From the NCBI RefSeq assembly GCF_036417845.1, contig NC_090014.1, forward strand, positions 428,553 through 492,552: a DNA stretch of 64,000 bases, given 5' to 3'. The notes below the pieces were generated by a model that was not told the origin of the DNA, did not search any database, and saw only the letters and a list, made by a program, of their open reading frames with translations. The translations under genes were made by a program, and so were the position numbers. This DNA comes from Apteryx mantelli. Taxonomy: Eukaryota; Chordata; Aves; Apterygiformes; Apterygidae. Below, one piece after another: positions 61,190 through 64,000 of this stretch (its first letter is position 1; every line of letters starts with the position of its first letter).

Positions 61190-62610
61190 AGCTGGGGGGG
61201 GTGGTGGAGGTGGCCTCAGGTCCTCCTGGGGTGATGAACATGGTCTCAGGTCCTCCTGGGGTGGTGGAAGTGGTCTTGCATCCTCCTGGGGTGGTGGAGG
61301 TGGCCTTGGGTGCTCCTGGGGTGATGAACATGGTCTCAGGTCCTCCTGGGGTGATGGAGGTGGCCTTGCATCCTCCTGGGGTGGTGGAGGTGGTCTTGCG
61401 TCCTCCTGGGTGGTGGAGGTGGCCTCAGGTCCTCCTGGGGTGATGAACATGGCCTTGCGTCCTCCTGGGGTGGTGAGTGTAGCCATGGATCCTCCTGGGG
61501 TGGTGGAGATGGCCTTGCTCTTATCTATTCTCTTGGGGTGGTGCAGGTGGCCCTTGCGTCCTCCTGGGGTGATGAACATGGTCTCAGGTCTTCCTGGGGT
61601 GGTTGAGGTGGCCTTGTGTCCTCTTGGGTTGGTGAGCGTAACCATGGATCCTCTTGAGTTGATGAATATGACCTCGGGTCCTCCTGGGGTGGTGGAGGTG
61701 GCCTTGCATCCTCGTGGGGTGGTGGAAGGTGGCCTCAGGTTCTCCTGGGGTGATGACATGGCCTTGTGTCCTCCTGGGGTGGTGGAGGTGGCCATGGATC
61801 TTTGTGGAGTGGCAGGGGTGACCTTGTGCTCTCCTGGGGTGGCAGAGGTGACTCTAGATCTTCCTGGGACGGGGGAGGTGACCTTGTGTCCTCCTTGGAT
61901 GATGGTGGCTTTGTCTTCTCCTGGGGTGATGAAGGTGGCATTGTAGCCTCCTGAATGGTGGAAGGTGGAAGTGACCCTGGGCCTTCATGGAGTAGTGGAG
62001 GTGGCCCCTGGGTCCTCCTGGGGTGGCAGGGGTGGCCCTGGTCCTCCTGTGGTGGCGGAGGTGGCCTCGTGTCCTCCTGGGGTGGTGGAAATGGTCCTGG
62101 GTCTTCATGGAGTAGGGGAGGTGGCCTTGTGTCCTCCTTGGATGATGGTGGCTTTGTTTTCTCCTGGGGTGATGAAGGTGGTCTCGTAGCCTCCTGGGAT
62201 GGTGGAAGTGACCCTGGGCCTTCATGGAGTAGTGGAGGTGGCCTTGTGTCCTCCTGGGGTGGCAGAGGTGGCCCTGGGTCCTCCTGGGGCAATAGAGGTG
62301 GCCTTGTGCCCTCATGGGGTGGCAGCGGTGGCCCTGTGTCCCCGTGGGGTGGTGGAGGTGGCCCTGTGTCACCACCATGGGGTGGGCGAGGGTGGCCCTG
62401 GCTCCTCATGGGGTGGCCTCGCGGGGTCTCCTCCCTGGGGTGGTCAGGGTGGCCCTGTGTCCCCGTGGGGTGGCAGGGGTGGCCCTGGGTCACCATGGGG
62501 TGGCCCTGCAGGGTCCCCTCCCCACAAGGGCAGCAGGGGTGGCCTTGTGTCCTCATGGGTGGTGGAGGTGGCCATGTGTCCCCATGGGGTGGCAGGGGTG
62601 GCCTTACTGT
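61190..62610 (+). repeat. SLC3A2 intron: 30-bp minisatellite
   Basis: About 45 units of TCCTCCTGGGGTG(G/A)TG plus (G/A)A(G/A)(C/G)(A/T)TGG(C/T)CTT. The first eight are exactly 30 bp apart (61221, 61251, 61281 and so on), so the array is open in frame for 10-residue repeats (GPPGVVEVAL type). Confidence 0.9.
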
Positions 62611-62619
62611 TCCCTCAGG

Positions 62620-63175
62620 GTGTCACGCTTGTCACTGCTGGGTTGTCACCGCCGGGCTCTGCCGTTCCCTCGGGGTGCCACCTTTGTCCTTGCCGTCACC
62701 ATTGGGTTGTCACCGCCCTCCCCTTGGGGTGTCACCTTCGTCCTTGTTGTCACCTTTGGGTTGTCCCTGCTGTCACCGCTGGGCTCCGCCGTCCCCTCAG
62801 GGTGTCACCTTTTGTCCCTGCTGTCACTGTTGGGCTGTCACCGCTCTCCCTCGGGGTGTCACCTTTGTCCTCGTTGTCACCTTTGGGTTGTTCCTGCTGT
62901 CACCGCTGGGCCTCCGCCGTCCCCGCGGGGTGTCACCTTTGTCCCTGCTGTCACCGTTGGGTTGTCACTGTTGTCACCGCCGTCCCTTCAGGGTGTCACC
63001 TTTGTCACTGCCATCACCGTTGGGTGGTCACTGTTGTCACCGCCATGCTCTCGGGTGTCGCGTCGTCCCCGCCGTCACCATCACGTTGTCCCCGCCGTCA
63101 CCGTCGTGTCGTGTTGTCACCGCCGGGCTCTGCCGTCCCCTCGGGGTGTCACCCTTGTCCCCCACCGTCCCCCCA
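62620..63175 (+). repeat. SLC3A2 intron: GTCACC repeat
   Basis: ~45-bp degenerate units, CTCGGGGTGTCACCTTTGTC and GTTGTCACCGCCGGGCTC. Confidence 0.8.
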
Positions 63176-63296
63176 AGACCTCGCCCCCCCCCCCCCCCCA
63201 AGGGACCCAGGCGTCCGGGGCGGCCCCTCCCCCGCGGGCAGCGGGCCCAGGCGTCCGGGGTGGGGGGGGGGGGGGAACCGGTTCCAGCCGGTCGGT

Positions 63297-63302
63297 TTTA
63301 TT
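63297..63302 (-). terminator. Possible minus-strand poly(A) signal AATAAA
   Basis: GGTTTTATTTTCG in otherwise unique sequence, flanked on its downstream (minus-strand) side by dispersed 17-bp motifs, as at the TMEM262 and VPS51 3' ends. It could mark the end of an unseen minus-strand gene or be chance. Confidence 0.3.
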
Positions 63303-63344
63303 TTCGTCAGCCGCCGCCGGGGGGGGGGGGGGGGGGGGATGACT

Positions 63345-64000
63345 CAGCTTGGGGGGGTCTTGGGGGGTCCTGGGGGGGGTTTGGGGGGGCCCTGGGGGGT
63401 TTTGGGGGTCCCTGGGGGCCCCCCCCAGGCCGGGGGGGTATTTGGGGGTCTTCTCTATTTTGGGGGGTTTTGGTGGTCCCTGGGGGGGGTTTGGGGGGTC
63501 CTGGAGGCTCCCCCCAGCCCGGGGGGGTAATTTGGGGGTTCTCCTCTATTTTGGGGGGTTTTGGGGTCCCTGGGGGGGGTTTTGGGGGGCCCTGGGGGCT
63601 CCCCCCAGCCCGGGGGGGTAATTTGGGGGTTCTCCTCTATTTTGGGGGGGGTTTTGGGGGCCCTGGGGGGGGTTTTGGGGGGCCCTGGGGGCTCCCCCCA
63701 GCCCGGGGGGTAATTTGGGGTTTCTCCTCTATTTTGGGGGGGTTTTGGGGTCCCTGGGGGGGTTTTGGGGGGCCCTGGGGGCTCCCCCCAGCCCGGGGGG
63801 GTAATTTGGGGGTTCTCCTCTATTTTGGGGGGTTTGGGGTCCCTGGGGGGGTTTTGGGGGGCCCTGGGGGCTCCCCCCAGCCCGGGGGGGTAATTTGGGG
63901 TTTCTCCTCTATTTTGGGGGGGTTTTGGGGGCCCTGGGGGGGTTTTGGGGGGTCCTGGGGGCTCCCCCCCAGCCCGGGGGGGTAATATTGGGGGGTTCTA
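63345..64000 (+). repeat. ~91-bp minisatellite at the window end
   Basis: Seven units with GGTAATTTGGGGGTTCTCCT, CTATTTTGGGGGGTTTTGGG and CTGGGGGCTCCCCCCAGCCC. The TAATTT marker recurs at 63528, 63619, 63711, 63802, 63891 and 63983. The array continues past the window. Confidence 0.9.

Noticed and set aside
61190-62610. Collagen-like protein (GPPG repeats)
   Set aside because: The 30-bp repeat gives GPPGVVEVAL-type decapeptides, not Gly-X-Y triplets, and lies in an SLC3A2 intron.
1-64000. Transposable elements (CR1 LINE, LTR/endogenous virus), tRNA or rRNA genes
   Set aside because: I saw no reverse transcriptase, integrase, LTR pair, tRNA cloverleaf or rRNA sequence. The repeats are all tandem or short dispersed G/C motifs.

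Overview
The window is vertebrate genomic DNA. Nine protein-coding genes are recognisable from spliced protein matches made from memory (no database search was possible), and none looks bacterial or viral. The extreme G+C content, very short exons, introns filled almost wall to wall with G/C-rich minisatellites, and gene content resembling human 11q12-q13 loci point to a bird GC-rich ('dot') microchromosome. The species is not determinable, and another sauropsid is not excluded. A 200-bp run of N at 24433-24632 shows this is a scaffolded assembly.

Layout, left to right, with strands strictly alternating: ZFPL1 (+, last three coding segments, to 2352), TMEM262 (-, 3280 to about 4470), VPS51 (+, 5379-17444), GPHA2 (-, 18957-21180), ARL2 (+, 21492-24197), assembly gap, BANF1 (-, 26080-29113), EIF1AD (+, 31151-35143), SART1 (-, 35546-57196, 20 exons), SLC3A2 (+, 5' noncoding exon near 58301 and first coding exon 60736-61183; the rest lies beyond the window). 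Head-to-head pairs (TMEM262/VPS51, GPHA2/ARL2, BANF1/EIF1AD, SART1/SLC3A2) flank CpG-rich promoters. Tail-to-tail pairs have closely spaced poly(A) signals. The block BANF1-EIF1AD-SART1 keeps the human order and relative orientation, as does ZFPL1-TMEM262-VPS51.

BANF1 and EIF1AD read through without interruption. The other genes carry single-base indels, mostly in G or C runs, which break otherwise well-conserved exons. ARL2 needs exactly one base restored to reach the 184-residue family length. The simplest reading is consensus error in GC-rich sequence, not pseudogenes.

The most unusual property is how the minisatellites relate to the genes. In at least twelve exons of ZFPL1, VPS51, BANF1 and SART1, the tandem unit contains the exon edge itself: 20-70 bp of coding sequence plus the splice donor or acceptor plus adjacent intron. 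It is repeated 2 to 10 times, commonly at 150-210 bp spacing. A second genome-style signature is a 17-bp motif (CCCGGACGCCTGGGCCC, either strand). It is scattered through introns, UTRs and promoters of nearly all genes here, abuts the EIF1AD start codon, and occurs with one mismatch inside SLC3A2 coding sequence. The proteins themselves act in unrelated processes (Golgi tethering, small GTPase signalling, chromatin bridging, splicing, amino-acid transport), so this is a syntenic cluster and not a pathway.
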